Source: Poseidonibacter ostreae
GTDB taxonomy: Bacteria; Campylobacterota; Campylobacteria; Campylobacterales; Arcobacteraceae
Reading direction: 5' to 3'
Length of the DNA: 64,000 bases
Assembly (NCBI RefSeq): GCF_009208075.1
Contig: NZ_WFKJ01000005.1
Location: 25,704-89,703 of the forward strand
Shown: positions 45,771 to 54,730 of the stretch, piece after piece
How the letters are laid out: each line of letters opens with the position of its first letter
Numbering within the stretch: the stretch's first letter is position 1
Made by a program: the position numbers and the translations under genes
Notes under the pieces: generated by a model
Seen by the model: only the letters and a program-made list of their open reading frames with translations
Databases searched by the model: none
Told to the model about the DNA's origin: nothing

Positions 45771-47240
45771 ATGGCAAAAAATGAATTAGATGAAGCATTA
45801 GAATTAGTTGATGCAGAAGTAAAAAAAATAGGAATTTCAAGAAGAGAAGCTTTTAAATTAGCTGGACTTGGATCAGCTGCATATTTAATGGGTGACAGTA
45901 CAAAAGCAGAAGCTGCGACAACTGCTCAAGCTAGTGAAGCAAAAGGTAAAATCTTAATTATTGGAGGAGGACTAGCAGGTATTTCAACAGCTGCTAGATT
46001 AGCTAGTACTTTAACAGACCCTGATATTACTGTTATTGAGCCTAATCCTAAATCAGTTTCATATCAACCTGGAAATACATTAATAGGTGCTGGTTTATAT
46101 GAAAAAGCTGATGTTATGTATGATACTAAAGATTTTTTACCCGCTGGTGTTAAAATGATAAAAGATAAAGCAGTTGAATTCAATCCTGATGCAAATAAAA
46201 TAGTAATAGGTTCAGGAGAAACTATTTCATATGACTTTTTAGTAATTGCAGCAGGACTTACTTTAGACTTTGGAAGTATTAAAGGTTTAGAAGAAGTAGG
46301 GGATGCTTATACAATGGGTGATGCTTCAAAGATATTAAAAGCTTTTGGTAATTCAGGTATAACTTCAATTTATAATACTGATACATCTGTTGAAACATGG
46401 AAGCAAATGCAAAAGTTTATTGAAAGTGCAAAAAATGGTAAAAAAGTAAAAGGTATTTTCACTCATCCAAATACTTCTATTAAATGTGGGGGAGCTCCTA
46501 AGAAAATTATGAACTTAACTCATTCTAGACTAGCAGAAGCAGGTGCTCGTGATAATGCAGAATTAACATTTTATCCAAATGGTGGTTCTATGTTTTCAGT
46601 TAAAGAATATCATGATGCAATTTTAAAACAGTTTGAAACTAGAGGTTTTAAGTGGAATTATAATCATAACTTAACAGGTGTAGATATTCAAAATAAAACA
46701 GCAATATTTGATAAAAGATGGGATGAAAAAGGTCCTTATGATGAAGATTTAGAAGAGTATTCTATGATTACAAAACACCAAGAAGTAGAAGTGCCATTTG
46801 ATTTTATGCATATTACACCACCAATGAAAGCACCAGATGAAATTGGTAACTCAGCTGTTGGTTCAGGAAAAGGTTGGGTTCCTGTTAATAAAGAAACATT
46901 ACAACATGTTAAATATAAAAATATCTTTTCATTAGGTGATATTGCAGCTGTTCCTATGGGTAAAACAGGAGGAAGTGTAAGAAAACAATATAAAGTAGTA
47001 GTTGATAATTTAATTTCTGCAATGGAAGGTAAAGAATTAACTGCAAAATATGCAGGATATACTGTATGTCCATTAATTACAGATATTGGTAAAGTAATGT
47101 TAGCTGAGTTTGATTGGACTAAAAAACCAACACCTTCTTTTCCTTTAGACCCTACACAAGAGAGATATATTTGGTGGTTAATGAAAGTTTATTTACTTAA
47201 ACCAATGACTCAATATGGAATGTTATCTGGTAAAGCATAG
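45771..47240 (+). CDS. sqr: Sulfide:quinone oxidoreductase-type flavoprotein, Tat-exported
   Basis: A 489-residue FAD protein from the ATG at 45771 (AAGGAAATCAT upstream); an in-frame ATG at 45726 would add 15 residues in front. A twin-arginine motif ISRREAFKLAG lies at 22-32 after a hydrophilic leader. FAD binding is seen at GKILIIGGGLAGISTAARL. The two catalytic cysteines are Cys239 (SIKCGGAPKK) and Cys433 (YTVCPLIT); the third SQR cysteine is missing. The C-terminus is amphipathic (RYIWWLMKVYLLKP), as in membrane-bound SQR. It should oxidise sulfide to sulfur or polysulfide and reduce quinone or a cytochrome. Confidence 0.85.
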   Translation: MAKNELDEALELVDAEVKKIGISRREAFKLAGLGSAAYLMGDSTKAEAATTAQASEAKGKILIIGGGLAGISTAARLASTLTDPDITVIEPNPKSVSYQPGNTLIGAGLYEKADVMYDTKDFLPAGVKMIKDKAVEFNPDANKIVIGSGETISYDFLVIAAGLTLDFGSIKGLEEVGDAYTMGDASKILKAFGNSGITSIYNTDTSVETWKQMQKFIESAKNGKKVKGIFTHPNTSIKCGGAPKKIMNLTHSRLAEAGARDNAELTFYPNGGSMFSVKEYHDAILKQFETRGFKWNYNHNLTGVDIQNKTAIFDKRWDEKGPYDEDLEEYSMITKHQEVEVPFDFMHITPPMKAPDEIGNSAVGSGKGWVPVNKETLQHVKYKNIFSLGDIAAVPMGKTGGSVRKQYKVVVDNLISAMEGKELTAKYAGYTVCPLITDIGKVMLAEFDWTKKPTPSFPLDPTQERYIWWLMKVYLLKPMTQYGMLSGKA

Positions 47241-47252
47241 TCTTTACTTAAG

Positions 47253-47483
47253 ATGTTTATGAAAAAAGAGTTTCTTATAATAGTAAGTATTTTATTTATA
47301 CTTACTATTACTGTACATTATAAAGAGTTTTTAGAATATCCCCTTGAACAAATAACTGCATTAGCAACTTCTGGAGCCTATGGATTAGGAGCTTTACATC
47401 CAATAATCTTTTCTTTAATTATTTACTTATTATTATGGGTACCAAGATTAGTAATTAAACTTTTCAGAAAAAAATCTCAATAA
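47253..47483 (+). CDS. Small membrane protein of the sulfide locus
   Basis: A 76-residue protein with two hydrophobic segments (EFLIIVSILFILTITV and IIFSLIIYLLLWVPRLVI) separated by a short loop with GAYGLGALHP. The next in-frame ATG (47259) also gives an acceptable start. It lies 12 nt behind the SQR-type gene, so it is likely translated from the same message. It may help dock the flavoprotein; this is inference only. Confidence 0.6.
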   Translation: MFMKKEFLIIVSILFILTITVHYKEFLEYPLEQITALATSGAYGLGALHPIIFSLIIYLLLWVPRLVIKLFRKKSQ

Positions 47484-47515
47484 ACTTCTCTTTTAAATCT
47501 ATTTAGTTATATAAT

Positions 47516-47521
47516 TATAAT
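47516..47521 (+). promoter_or_regulatory. Candidate -10 box before the triple-rhodanese gene
   Basis: TATAAT occurs in the 66-bp gap, 28 nt before the ATG. It suggests that the rhodanese gene can also be transcribed by itself, separate from the SQR gene. Confidence 0.4.
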
Positions 47522-47549
47522 AGAAGATATATATTAAAAAGGGAGAAAA

Positions 47550-48743
47550 ATGAAAACAAGTAAATTTTTAGTAAGTTTAGCTGTAGTAGGATTATTAGCA
47601 ACTAGTTCGTATGCAAATATAGGTGAAAATACTCTTAGTGTTCCAAGCCCAAAAGTTCAGTCATTAATTAATAAGTATAAATTAACTAGTGTAGATTTTA
47701 ACTATGTAAATACAATTATTGCAAAAGGTACAAGAAGTACTGCAAAAGCAATTTTAATTGATGCAAGACCAGAAGCTAAGTACAAAAAAAGTACTATTCC
47801 TTCAAGTATAAATATTCCTGATACTAAGTTTGAAGAATATGTATCCTTATTAAAAGATACTCCTAAAGACAAGGAGCTAATTGTTTATTGTGGTGGATAT
47901 AAATGTGCAAAAAGTCCAAAAGTAGCTGGTATGCTTATTAAAAAAGGCTTTACAAATGTAAAAGTTTATCCAGCAGGTGAACCTGAATGGATTAAAAAAA
48001 GTTATAAAGAAGTTGATTCAATTGTATTAAAATCAGCTTATGAAAACAACTCTGCATTAATAGTAGATGCAAGACCATATAAAAAGTTTTTACAAGAAAC
48101 AGTTCCTGGTGCAATTTCAATTCCAGATACTAAATTAGATAAATTAGTAGGGAGATTTCCTTTTAATAAAGAAGAAAAAATCATTGTTTTTTGTGGTGGT
48201 TTTAAATGTGTGAAATCACATATTGTTGCAAAAAAACTAATATCCTTAGGTTATAAAAATGTTTCTGTTTACGCGGCTGGACTTCCAGCATGGAAGAAAG
48301 AAAATTTACCAACAACTGCACAGAATAAAAAAACTTTAGTAAAAAAAGAAAGTAAGAAATTAGAATTTAGTAAAAATGGATTAAAACTAGGTGTAGATGA
48401 AGGCTCAGTTGATGGAGAGTGGTTAAAAAAACTTATTTTAGAAAATAAAGTTCCTTCTTTTATACAAATTGTTGATGTTACTGCAGCAGATGAGTTCAAA
48501 GGTGGACATTTAAAAGGTGCTATGAATATAGAAGCAGCAAATTTTAAAGCAGAAGAGTTTTACAAAAAACTTCCAAAAAATAAAACAATTGTATTTAACT
48601 GTACCGCAGGTGGAAGATCTATTGAAGCTTGGGCAAAATTAAAAGATGCAAAAATTGATGTTAGTGAAATATTCTATTTTGATGCTAATATTGATTGTAT
48701 TGCAAATGAGTGTAAAATTGAGGTAAATGAGCCTTTAGATTAA
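47550..48743 (+). CDS. Periplasmic protein with three rhodanese domains
   Basis: A 397-residue protein with a Sec signal (to about residue 22, SYA). Three rhodanese-like domains follow: 1 at about 45-150 (active loop YCGGYKCAKS, Cys114), 2 at about 155-250 (FCGGFKCVKS, Cys215) and 3 at about 280-385 (NCTAGGRSIEAW, Cys351). All three loop cysteines are present, and domains 1 and 2 have a second cysteine four residues later, an unusual feature that could hold persulfide or zinc. A CxxxxC pair occurs at the end (DCIANEC). Next to an SQR-type enzyme, a role in carrying polysulfide or sulfane sulfur in the periplasm is likely. Confidence 0.82.
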   Translation: MKTSKFLVSLAVVGLLATSSYANIGENTLSVPSPKVQSLINKYKLTSVDFNYVNTIIAKGTRSTAKAILIDARPEAKYKKSTIPSSINIPDTKFEEYVSLLKDTPKDKELIVYCGGYKCAKSPKVAGMLIKKGFTNVKVYPAGEPEWIKKSYKEVDSIVLKSAYENNSALIVDARPYKKFLQETVPGAISIPDTKLDKLVGRFPFNKEEKIIVFCGGFKCVKSHIVAKKLISLGYKNVSVYAAGLPAWKKENLPTTAQNKKTLVKKESKKLEFSKNGLKLGVDEGSVDGEWLKKLILENKVPSFIQIVDVTAADEFKGGHLKGAMNIEAANFKAEEFYKKLPKNKTIVFNCTAGGRSIEAWAKLKDAKIDVSEIFYFDANIDCIANECKIEVNEPLD

Positions 48744-48763
48744 GACTAGTTTTAAGGGCATAA

Positions 48764-48797
48764 AAAAAGGGGATTGAACTTAATCAATCCCCTTTTT
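48764..48797 (+). terminator. Bidirectional terminator between rhodanese and rplT genes
   Basis: Perfect 14-bp arms AAAAAGGGGATTGA (48764-48777) and TCAATCCCCTTTTT (48784-48797), loop ACTTAA. It is flanked by A and T runs, and the genes are convergent, so it serves both. Confidence 0.8.
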
Positions 48798-48813
48798 ATT
48801 TTTTGCAAATTTA

Positions 48814-49170
48814 TTATTTTAATGCATCTTTTGCAGAATTAACTAATGATACAAATGATGTATAATCATTCATAGCCATATCAGCTAAGATTTTTCTATC
48901 TAAAGTAATTCCAGCTATTTTTAATCCGTTCATGAATCTAGAATAGTTGATATCATTTAATCTACAAGCAGCATTGATTCTTACAATCCAAAGCTTTCTA
49001 ATATCTCTTTTTTTCTGTCTTCTATCTCTGTATGCGTACACTAATGAGTGTTCTAATTGTTCTTTCGCTTTTCTAAAGTGTTTTCTTCTACCACTGTAGA
49101 ATCCTTTAGCTGCTTTTAATACTTTCTTATGTCTTCTTCTTCTAACTACACCAGTTTTAACTCTAGGCAT
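48814..49170 (-). CDS. rplT: Ribosomal protein L20
   Basis: A 118-residue L20: [18 protein letters not shown] opening, the [20 protein letters not shown] helix and the RLWIVRIN-type segment ([15 protein letters not shown]). It ends the thrS-infC-rpmI-rplT run. A 106-nt gap with three hairpins precedes it. L20 often controls its own operon by binding such RNA elements. Confidence 0.97.
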   Translation of the reverse strand: MPRVKTGVVRRRRHKKVLKAAKGFYSGRRKHFRKAKEQLEHSLVYAYRDRRQKKRDIRKLWIVRINAACRLNDINYSRFMNGLKIAGITLDRKILADMAMNDYTSFVSLVNSAKDALK

Positions 49171-49211
49171 GTCTTTCCTTTCTTTACCATTATTTTAAAA
49201 ATAATAAGGTG

Positions 49212-49278
49212 TCAACAAAATTGTTGAACTTTTCCACAATTTGTGGAGGGACTAAAAAATCATTTTAAATAAATGATT
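49212..49278 (-). promoter_or_regulatory. Three-hairpin leader between rpmI and rplT
   Basis: Three inverted repeats stand in a row: AATCATTT/AAATGATT (49258-49278, with T-run downstream on the minus strand, overlapping the rpmI stop), CCACAA/TTGTGG (49234-49246) and TCAACAA/TTGTTGA (49212-49227). This may be an attenuator or an L20-binding site that sets the L35/L20 ratio. The function is inferred; the repeats are seen. Confidence 0.5.
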
Positions 49279-49474
49279 ACGCTTTGTTTAACATTCTTTT
49301 AACTCTAGTTGAATCCACAGCTGCAACAGTTTGTGGTCCTCTAAGGTTTCTTTTTCTCTTTTGAGACATTTTAGTTAAGATGTGACTTCTAAAAGCTGAT
49401 CCTCTTTTAATAGAACCATTTTTCTTTATTTTAAATCTCTTTAAAGCGCCACTATTAGTTTTCATCTTAGGCAT
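49277..49474 (-). CDS. rpmI: Ribosomal protein L35
   Basis: A 65-residue L35 starting [20 protein letters not shown], with [20 protein letters not shown] and the C-terminal RVKRMLNK. It lies between infC and rplT as in most bacteria. The gap to infC is 131 nt, much longer than usual, with a hairpin. Confidence 0.97.
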   Translation of the reverse strand: MPKMKTNSGALKRFKIKKNGSIKRGSAFRSHILTKMSQKRKRNLRGPQTVAAVDSTRVKRMLNKA

Positions 49475-49576
49475 TGAAAAATCCTTTTTTAAATTTGCAA
49501 TTTCATTTAGAAATGAAAAAGTCTTGGATTATACTTAAATTTTTATTAAATTAGGTTTAAATAGGATTTGATAGTT

Positions 49577-49604
49577 AAAGAAGAGAGAGTAGGTTCTCTT
49601 CTTT
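49577..49604 (-). terminator. Possible partial terminator after infC
   Basis: Perfect 10-bp arms AAAGAAGAGA (49577-49586) and TCTCTTCTTT (49595-49604), 8-nt loop, immediately after the infC stop on the minus strand. The T-run is better on the plus strand, so it may only reduce read-through into rpmI. Confidence 0.4.
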
Positions 49605-49605
49605 T

Positions 49606-50142
49606 TTATTTGTGGTTTTCGTCTTTTTTAGGAAGAGCCATCATATTTACGTATCTTCCTTCAAGTTTAGGTTCTTTATCCATAACAGCTAAATCTTCAA
49701 CCATTGGCCATACTTTTTTAAGTACATCAACACCTGCTTGTGGATTTGCCATTTCTCTACCTCTTAAAAATACTCTAAACTTAACGTGATGTCCAGCTTC
49801 TAAGAATTCTCTTGAGTGTTTAACTTTATAATTAATATCATTATCAGCAATTTTTACAGAAAGTTTGATTTCTTTTACAACAATTACTTTTTGATTTTTT
49901 CTAGCTTCTTTTTTCTTCTTTTCTTGTTGGTATTTAAATTTACCATAATCCATGATTTTTGCAACAGGTGGTTTACCATCTGGCGCAATAAGAACTAAAT
50001 CTAATCCTTGTTCATCAGCATGAGCTAAAGCTTCATGTGTAGGAATAATTCCATAATTTGACCCATTATCAGCTGTACATCTAACTTCTTTTGCTGTAAT
50101 CATTTCGTTCATAATTACATTGTTTTTTTTGTCTCTACTCAA
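49606..50142 (-). CDS. infC: Translation initiation factor IF-3
   Basis: A 178-residue IF-3 with the N-terminal part [32 protein letters not shown] and the C-terminal [22 protein letters not shown] linker. The open frame begins with TTG, overlapping the thrS stop in TTTGA; AAGGAAG is 8 nt upstream. E. coli infC uses AUU for autoregulation, so this rare TTG start may serve the same end. An alternative start further inside is possible. Confidence 0.93.
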   Translation of the reverse strand: MSRDKKNNVIMNEMITAKEVRCTADNGSNYGIIPTHEALAHADEQGLDLVLIAPDGKPPVAKIMDYGKFKYQQEKKKKEARKNQKVIVVKEIKLSVKIADNDINYKVKHSREFLEAGHHVKFRVFLRGREMANPQAGVDVLKKVWPMVEDLAVMDKEPKLEGRYVNMMALPKKDENHK

Positions 50143-51947
50143 ATTCTACTTCCTTTTTTAATTTCATTTAACATAGTAAAAAATTCTTCTTTACTCATAT
50201 TAGACTGTTCTCTAGTTCTTCTATTTCTTAATGCAATTGTTTGTTTTTCAACTTCTTCATCACCAACAACAACAATCATAGGAACTCTTTGTTTTTCTGC
50301 CATTCTAATTCTTTTATTTAAACTTTCGTTCATATCAAAAATCTTAGAATCCATTTCATCATATAAAAGTTCTTTTTGTAACTGTTTTGCATATTCAACG
50401 TGAGTATCTGCAATTGGTACAAAGATAACTTGTGTTGGTGCAATAACAAATGGAAACTCACCAGCACAGTGCTCAGTTAAGATTCCAATGAATCTTTCAA
50501 AAGATCCAAGGATTGCTCTATGAATCATAACTGGTTGCTCTTTATGACCTTCATCATTAATATATTCTACATTAAATCTTTCAGGTAAGTTCATATCTAC
50601 TTGTATTGTACCACATTGCCACTTTCTTCCAATAGCATCTGTGATTTTAATATCAATTTTAGGACCATAAAATGCTCCTCCACCTTCATCAATACCATAA
50701 GGTAAGTTTTCAGAATCAAGTGCATCCATAATACCTTTAGTAGTAGTTTCCCAAAACTCATCATCACCAATGGCCTTTTTAGGTTTTGTAGAAACTTCCA
50801 TTTCGTATTGGAAATCAAATGTTTTCATTAATGAATCAACAAACTCTAAAACATCAATAATTACATCTTTAACTTGTGCTTGCGTACAAAAAATATGTGC
50901 ATCATCTTGAGTAAATTCTCTAACTCTAAATAATCCATGCATTGCTCCAGACATTTCATGTCTATGAACAACTCCATATTCAAAAAGTTTTTTAGGTAAG
51001 TCTTTATATGAAACTAAATCATTTTTAAAGATTTGAATATGACCTACACAGTTCATAGGTTTCATTCCATATTTTTGTCCATCAATTTCTGTATAGTACA
51101 TGTTTTGACCATAATTTGCATTATGTCCTGAAACATCCCACATATCTGATTTTAAAATCTCTGGACCACGAACTGGTTCATATCCTCTAATTCTATGAGC
51201 TTTATATAAAAGATGCTCTAATTTAGATCTTAATCTTGAACCATTTGGTAACCATAATGGTAACCCAGCACCTACATCTTCATTGAATGTAAATAGCTCT
51301 AATTCTGTTCCTAATTTTCTATGATCTCTTTTTTTAGCTTCTTCAAGCATTCTTACGTAATCATTTAATTCTTTTTTATCAAAGAATGCGATTCCGTAGA
51401 TTCTTGTAATCATTTCGTTTTCTTCATCACCACCAAGATAAGCACCAGCTACTCGTGTTAGTTTAAAAGCTCTAATCATACCTGTTGTTGGTAAATGTGG
51501 TCCTCGACATAAGTCTTCAAAATCACCTTGCTTATACATTGTTAGAGTTTCATCTGTGATATTCGCTAAAACAGCTTGTTTTAATTCATCATCAGCAAAT
51601 TTTGAAACAATCTCTTCTCTTGTTGTTTCATATCTTTCAATTTTAAGTTTTCTGTTTGCAATTTCTTTCATTTTCTTTTCAATAGTTACTAAATCATCAT
51701 CAGATATTTTAGCATCCACTTTAAAGTCATAATAGAAACCTTCAGTTACAACAGGTCCTACAAAGAATTTTGCATCAGGATAAAGCTCTTTAATAGCTTG
51801 CGCCATCATGTGAGCACATGAGTGTCTAAGAATCTCTAAAGATTCAGCAGAGTTGTCTTGCTTTATAATATCACCTTCGATATTTAAAGCTTCAGCAGTT
51901 TGAAGGTCATAGATTTGACCGTCTTTTAATACACCTATTGGTTCCAA
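50139..51947 (-). CDS. thrS: Threonyl-tRNA synthetase
   Basis: A 602-residue class II synthetase. The editing domain has [17 protein letters not shown]. The catalytic core has motif 2 residues and the zinc-binding cysteine in [13 protein letters not shown]. The anticodon-binding domain ends the chain. The N-terminus has only about 35 residues before the editing domain, so the TGS-type domain is missing or shortened, as in the thrS of related Campylobacterota. The end overlaps infC. Confidence 0.96.
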   Translation of the reverse strand: MEPIGVLKDGQIYDLQTAEALNIEGDIIKQDNSAESLEILRHSCAHMMAQAIKELYPDAKFFVGPVVTEGFYYDFKVDAKISDDDLVTIEKKMKEIANRKLKIERYETTREEIVSKFADDELKQAVLANITDETLTMYKQGDFEDLCRGPHLPTTGMIRAFKLTRVAGAYLGGDEENEMITRIYGIAFFDKKELNDYVRMLEEAKKRDHRKLGTELELFTFNEDVGAGLPLWLPNGSRLRSKLEHLLYKAHRIRGYEPVRGPEILKSDMWDVSGHNANYGQNMYYTEIDGQKYGMKPMNCVGHIQIFKNDLVSYKDLPKKLFEYGVVHRHEMSGAMHGLFRVREFTQDDAHIFCTQAQVKDVIIDVLEFVDSLMKTFDFQYEMEVSTKPKKAIGDDEFWETTTKGIMDALDSENLPYGIDEGGGAFYGPKIDIKITDAIGRKWQCGTIQVDMNLPERFNVEYINDEGHKEQPVMIHRAILGSFERFIGILTEHCAGEFPFVIAPTQVIFVPIADTHVEYAKQLQKELLYDEMDSKIFDMNESLNKRIRMAEKQRVPMIVVVGDEEVEKQTIALRNRRTREQSNMSKEEFFTMLNEIKKGSRI

Positions 51948-52058
51948 TAGTTTCCTTTATTTGTTAATTATATTATTAAATTTAGCTTATTTTATCGCAA
52001 AGAGACTTAAACTAAATTACTTATTTCTAAATTTAATAAGTTTTCGTTACAATTAAGT

Positions 52059-52574
52059 ATGATTTTAAACTTATCTAAAATAAAAACTGAAAGCTTACTA
52101 CTATTTTGCAGAGATTTAATTCTTTCTTATAAAGATAAAGAAGATATTAGTATCAATGGAGTAGATAAAGAACTAATTGAAAAATTTAATACAATTGGTG
52201 ATGAAATGCTTACTCAAATAAATTATGTAACACATAAAAGCGATTACTATATTAAAAATAGGAAACATTATAAAGTAAAAGCCGTTCTTGCTGCTTATAA
52301 CTTTATAAATAAAGAGATTTCAAAATCTTTAGAAAATAAAAAAAACTTTAATCCATCAATGCTTTACTTTTCACTACTTGCTCTTTGGTTTAAAGAGTTA
52401 AATAAAGAATCACGTTCAAAAGAGTATATATTTTTTACTATTTATACTTATGGAAAAGTTTATGATGATTTATTAGTAAAAATAAAAAGTGAAGAGTTTA
52501 AAAAATTGAATATCTCAATGCTTGAAGTTGCAGAAGAAGTTGTTTATAAATTGGATGCTTATTCTTTTAAATAA
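52059..52574 (+). CDS. Unrecognised helical protein
   Basis: A 171-residue cytoplasmic protein with no signal peptide or membrane segment. It looks alpha-helical throughout (ESLLLFCRDLILSYKDKED, VKAVLAAYNFINKEISKSL, SMLYFSLLALWFKELNK, ISMLEVAEEVVYKLDAY). It is divergent from thrS and ends in a strong terminator, so it is a single-gene unit. No family is recognised. ATG start; no clear Shine-Dalgarno is visible. Confidence 0.55.
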   Translation: MILNLSKIKTESLLLFCRDLILSYKDKEDISINGVDKELIEKFNTIGDEMLTQINYVTHKSDYYIKNRKHYKVKAVLAAYNFINKEISKSLENKKNFNPSMLYFSLLALWFKELNKESRSKEYIFFTIYTYGKVYDDLLVKIKSEEFKKLNISMLEVAEEVVYKLDAYSFK

Positions 52575-52596
52575 AAAGAGCTTAGCTCTTTTTATT
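52570..52596 (+). terminator. Bidirectional terminator after the helical protein gene
   Basis: Perfect 12-bp arms AATAAAAAGAGC and GCTCTTTTTATT, loop TTA. It sits between convergent genes, overlapping the stop codon of the plus-strand gene, with T-runs in both directions. Confidence 0.75.
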
Positions 52597-52600
52597 ATTT

Positions 52601-54145
52601 CTAGAATCTATATCTCATGTATGCTTTAACATCTTGAGCTGATTCAACAGCATTTGCTCCATTTGCTTCTGTACTACCAATTTTATATGGTGTTCCCTCT
52701 GCTCCAAAAAATGAGTTACTTCCCATATAGTCATAATCTACATAAACATATGAAAGGCCAAAACTTAAGGCTTTAGTTAGCTGTTGAGTTCTATATATTT
52801 CCCAAGCCTCACCTCTTGTAGAAATTTTAGAACCTGACATTGTGTCTTCACCATACGTCATTGATCTCCAGTATTTACTACCTTTATTCCACTCAATACC
52901 AATTTTTGCACTATCTGGACTAATTGGACACGGTGCATTTGCTCCAATCCAAATAGAGTGACCTGTTTTAGATTCAGTTGAACCTAGCATTCCTCTACTA
53001 TTTGGTCTAGTTTTACTCATAGCTGCTGATGCAAAAACAGTAGTATTATCTAAGAAGTCTGAAATTTCATCTCCTATACCATTTATTTTAAACATAACTG
53101 TTGCTAAATCAATATCTCCAACATCTTGAAATTGTAAATTTCCATAAGCATCCATTACTTGTGAGGGAGTTGTTGCAGTAGAAATAGCACTTTGATATGC
53201 ACCAATTTGAGTATTGTTATAACCAATTAAGTTCCAGGCTCTTGCATAATTCATATGAATAGAATATTGTCCATCATCATAAGGTACAGCAATTAGCCCT
53301 GCCATATCAATATTTGTATTTTTAGTATCATCATTTGCATAATCAGTATTGTCAAACTGGAATCTAGGTTTTGCATTTGTTAAACCACGTCCAGCACAAA
53401 ATTTAATCCATGCTCCATCTAGACCACTAATTTGATCTACATTAAATCTTGCCGATGCACCATCAAATTCTACATTTACAGTGTGAGAAAGTGCAGACTT
53501 CCTATTTTGATCAGCTCTTAAATTAATTCCTAAACCATCAGTTGAGGGTCTTCTACCAACTGATGCAGTCCATGAAACATTACTTCCTAAAAAAGTATCA
53601 TTAGAATACAGCCAATAAGCCTCTTTAACTTTTAATGTATTATCATTTGCATTCTCATTTGTTACCCAATCAAAATTTGAAAAACCTGGATTTGTATTTG
53701 CTTGTGAATGATTCGCTGAATCACCAAAAGCTTTTAAATAAGAAAGTGTTCCATAAAAAGTAGAGTTATTATCTGCTTTATATTTCATCCCAAGCCATAA
53801 TCTATTTGTCATTAAAGCATTGTTTTTAGATTTTGAACCATCAGCATGTTTATATGTAATATTATCAACTTGTGTTCTAAAATCAACATTCCACTTCAAA
53901 TTATCTCCAGCACTTTGTGCTTTTGCTAAATTTGCTTTTTTAGAAACTTTTGCAAGTTTCTTTTCAATTTTAGTAATTCTTTTATCATCTGTTTTTGAAG
54001 CTTGTTCATTCATTTTAGCTTCAAGCGCAGCAACTTGTTTTTTTAGTAATTGAATTTGTTCATACATCTGAGCATTGATGTCATTTCCAAAACTCGCAGT
54101 TGAAAACGCAGCAATTGTAGAGAGTAAGATAATACTTTTTTTCAT
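52601..54145 (-). CDS. Outer-membrane porin-like protein (DUF3373-type)
   Basis: A 514-residue protein from the ATG at 54145 (site AAGGAAAAAAC). A Sec signal ends at AAFSTASFG. Residues 24-75 form a coiled coil (MYEQIQLLKKQVAALEAKM) that may cross the periplasm, followed by a long beta-barrel with alternating strands (DFRTQVDNITY, TNRLWLGMKYKA, FYGTLSYLKAF) and a C-terminal aromatic end (VKAYMRYRF) typical of outer-membrane barrels. The DUF3373-type assignment is from memory of the family layout. The channel specificity is not known. Confidence 0.75.
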   Translation of the reverse strand: MKKSIILLSTIAAFSTASFGNDINAQMYEQIQLLKKQVAALEAKMNEQASKTDDKRITKIEKKLAKVSKKANLAKAQSAGDNLKWNVDFRTQVDNITYKHADGSKSKNNALMTNRLWLGMKYKADNNSTFYGTLSYLKAFGDSANHSQANTNPGFSNFDWVTNENANDNTLKVKEAYWLYSNDTFLGSNVSWTASVGRRPSTDGLGINLRADQNRKSALSHTVNVEFDGASARFNVDQISGLDGAWIKFCAGRGLTNAKPRFQFDNTDYANDDTKNTNIDMAGLIAVPYDDGQYSIHMNYARAWNLIGYNNTQIGAYQSAISTATTPSQVMDAYGNLQFQDVGDIDLATVMFKINGIGDEISDFLDNTTVFASAAMSKTRPNSRGMLGSTESKTGHSIWIGANAPCPISPDSAKIGIEWNKGSKYWRSMTYGEDTMSGSKISTRGEAWEIYRTQQLTKALSFGLSYVYVDYDYMGSNSFFGAEGTPYKIGSTEANGANAVESAQDVKAYMRYRF

Positions 54146-54266
54146 GTTTTTTCCTTGTAATAACAATATTATGTAATTATATGATTTATAAAGTTAACAA
54201 AGGGTTAATATTGCATAAGTAAAACTTATATTAATAATATTAAAAAATTAAATATTTAGAGAGAAA

Positions 54267-54297
54267 AAAAGCTAATATCAAAAAGATATTAGCTTTT
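54267..54297 (-). terminator. Terminator after the cytochrome-like gene
   Basis: Perfect 13-bp arms AAAAGCTAATATC (54267-54279) and GATATTAGCTTTT (54285-54297), loop of five A. On the minus strand the stem is followed by a T-run, so it is a classical Rho-independent terminator. Confidence 0.75.
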
Positions 54298-54317
54298 AAG
54301 AATATTGTTAATAAATA

Positions 54318-54638
54318 TTAACAAGAAGGAACATTTCCTGAATCATTTGCAAACTTATATGAAAAATCATAAAGATGCTGAATATACTTATCTTTTACAT
54401 CTGCTTCTTTAACTTTTGGACAAATTTTAAGAAGTTCTTCTTTAAATTTTCCAGCAGTCATAATTGCTTCCCACTCATCTTGAGAATGTTTAGCAGCAAA
54501 TTTGTCACCACTAAAACCACAATCACTTTTGTATTTTTTTACAAATAATTTTTGACCTTTTGTAGCATCTGCTAATAATGTAGTTGCACTAAGACCTAAG
54601 ATTAACGAACCAGCTATTGCAATTTTTAATAACTTCAT
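54318..54638 (-). CDS. Small periplasmic cytochrome-c-like protein without a haem motif
   Basis: A 106-residue exported protein (Sec signal to about residue 24). It starts like a monohaem cytochrome (ATKGQKLFVKKYKSDCGF) and keeps the helical frame of that fold (DEWEAIMTAGKF), but the CxxCH haem motif is absent: only single cysteines at 40, 73 and 106 are present. Cys40 stands where the first haem cysteine would be, and GDKFAAKH follows instead of CH. It may be a haemless relative with a structural disulfide or metal site. It is expressed alone, with a strong terminator. Confidence 0.65.
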   Translation of the reverse strand: MKLLKIAIAGSLILGLSATTLLADATKGQKLFVKKYKSDCGFSGDKFAAKHSQDEWEAIMTAGKFKEELLKICPKVKEADVKDKYIQHLYDFSYKFANDSGNVPSC

Positions 54639-54730
54639 ATTTATCTCCTAATGATAATTTAGATATAATCATATCTAATATAAGTATAAATAAATCTTAG
54701 ATAATAATATAAGTATAAAGTGGAGTAATT

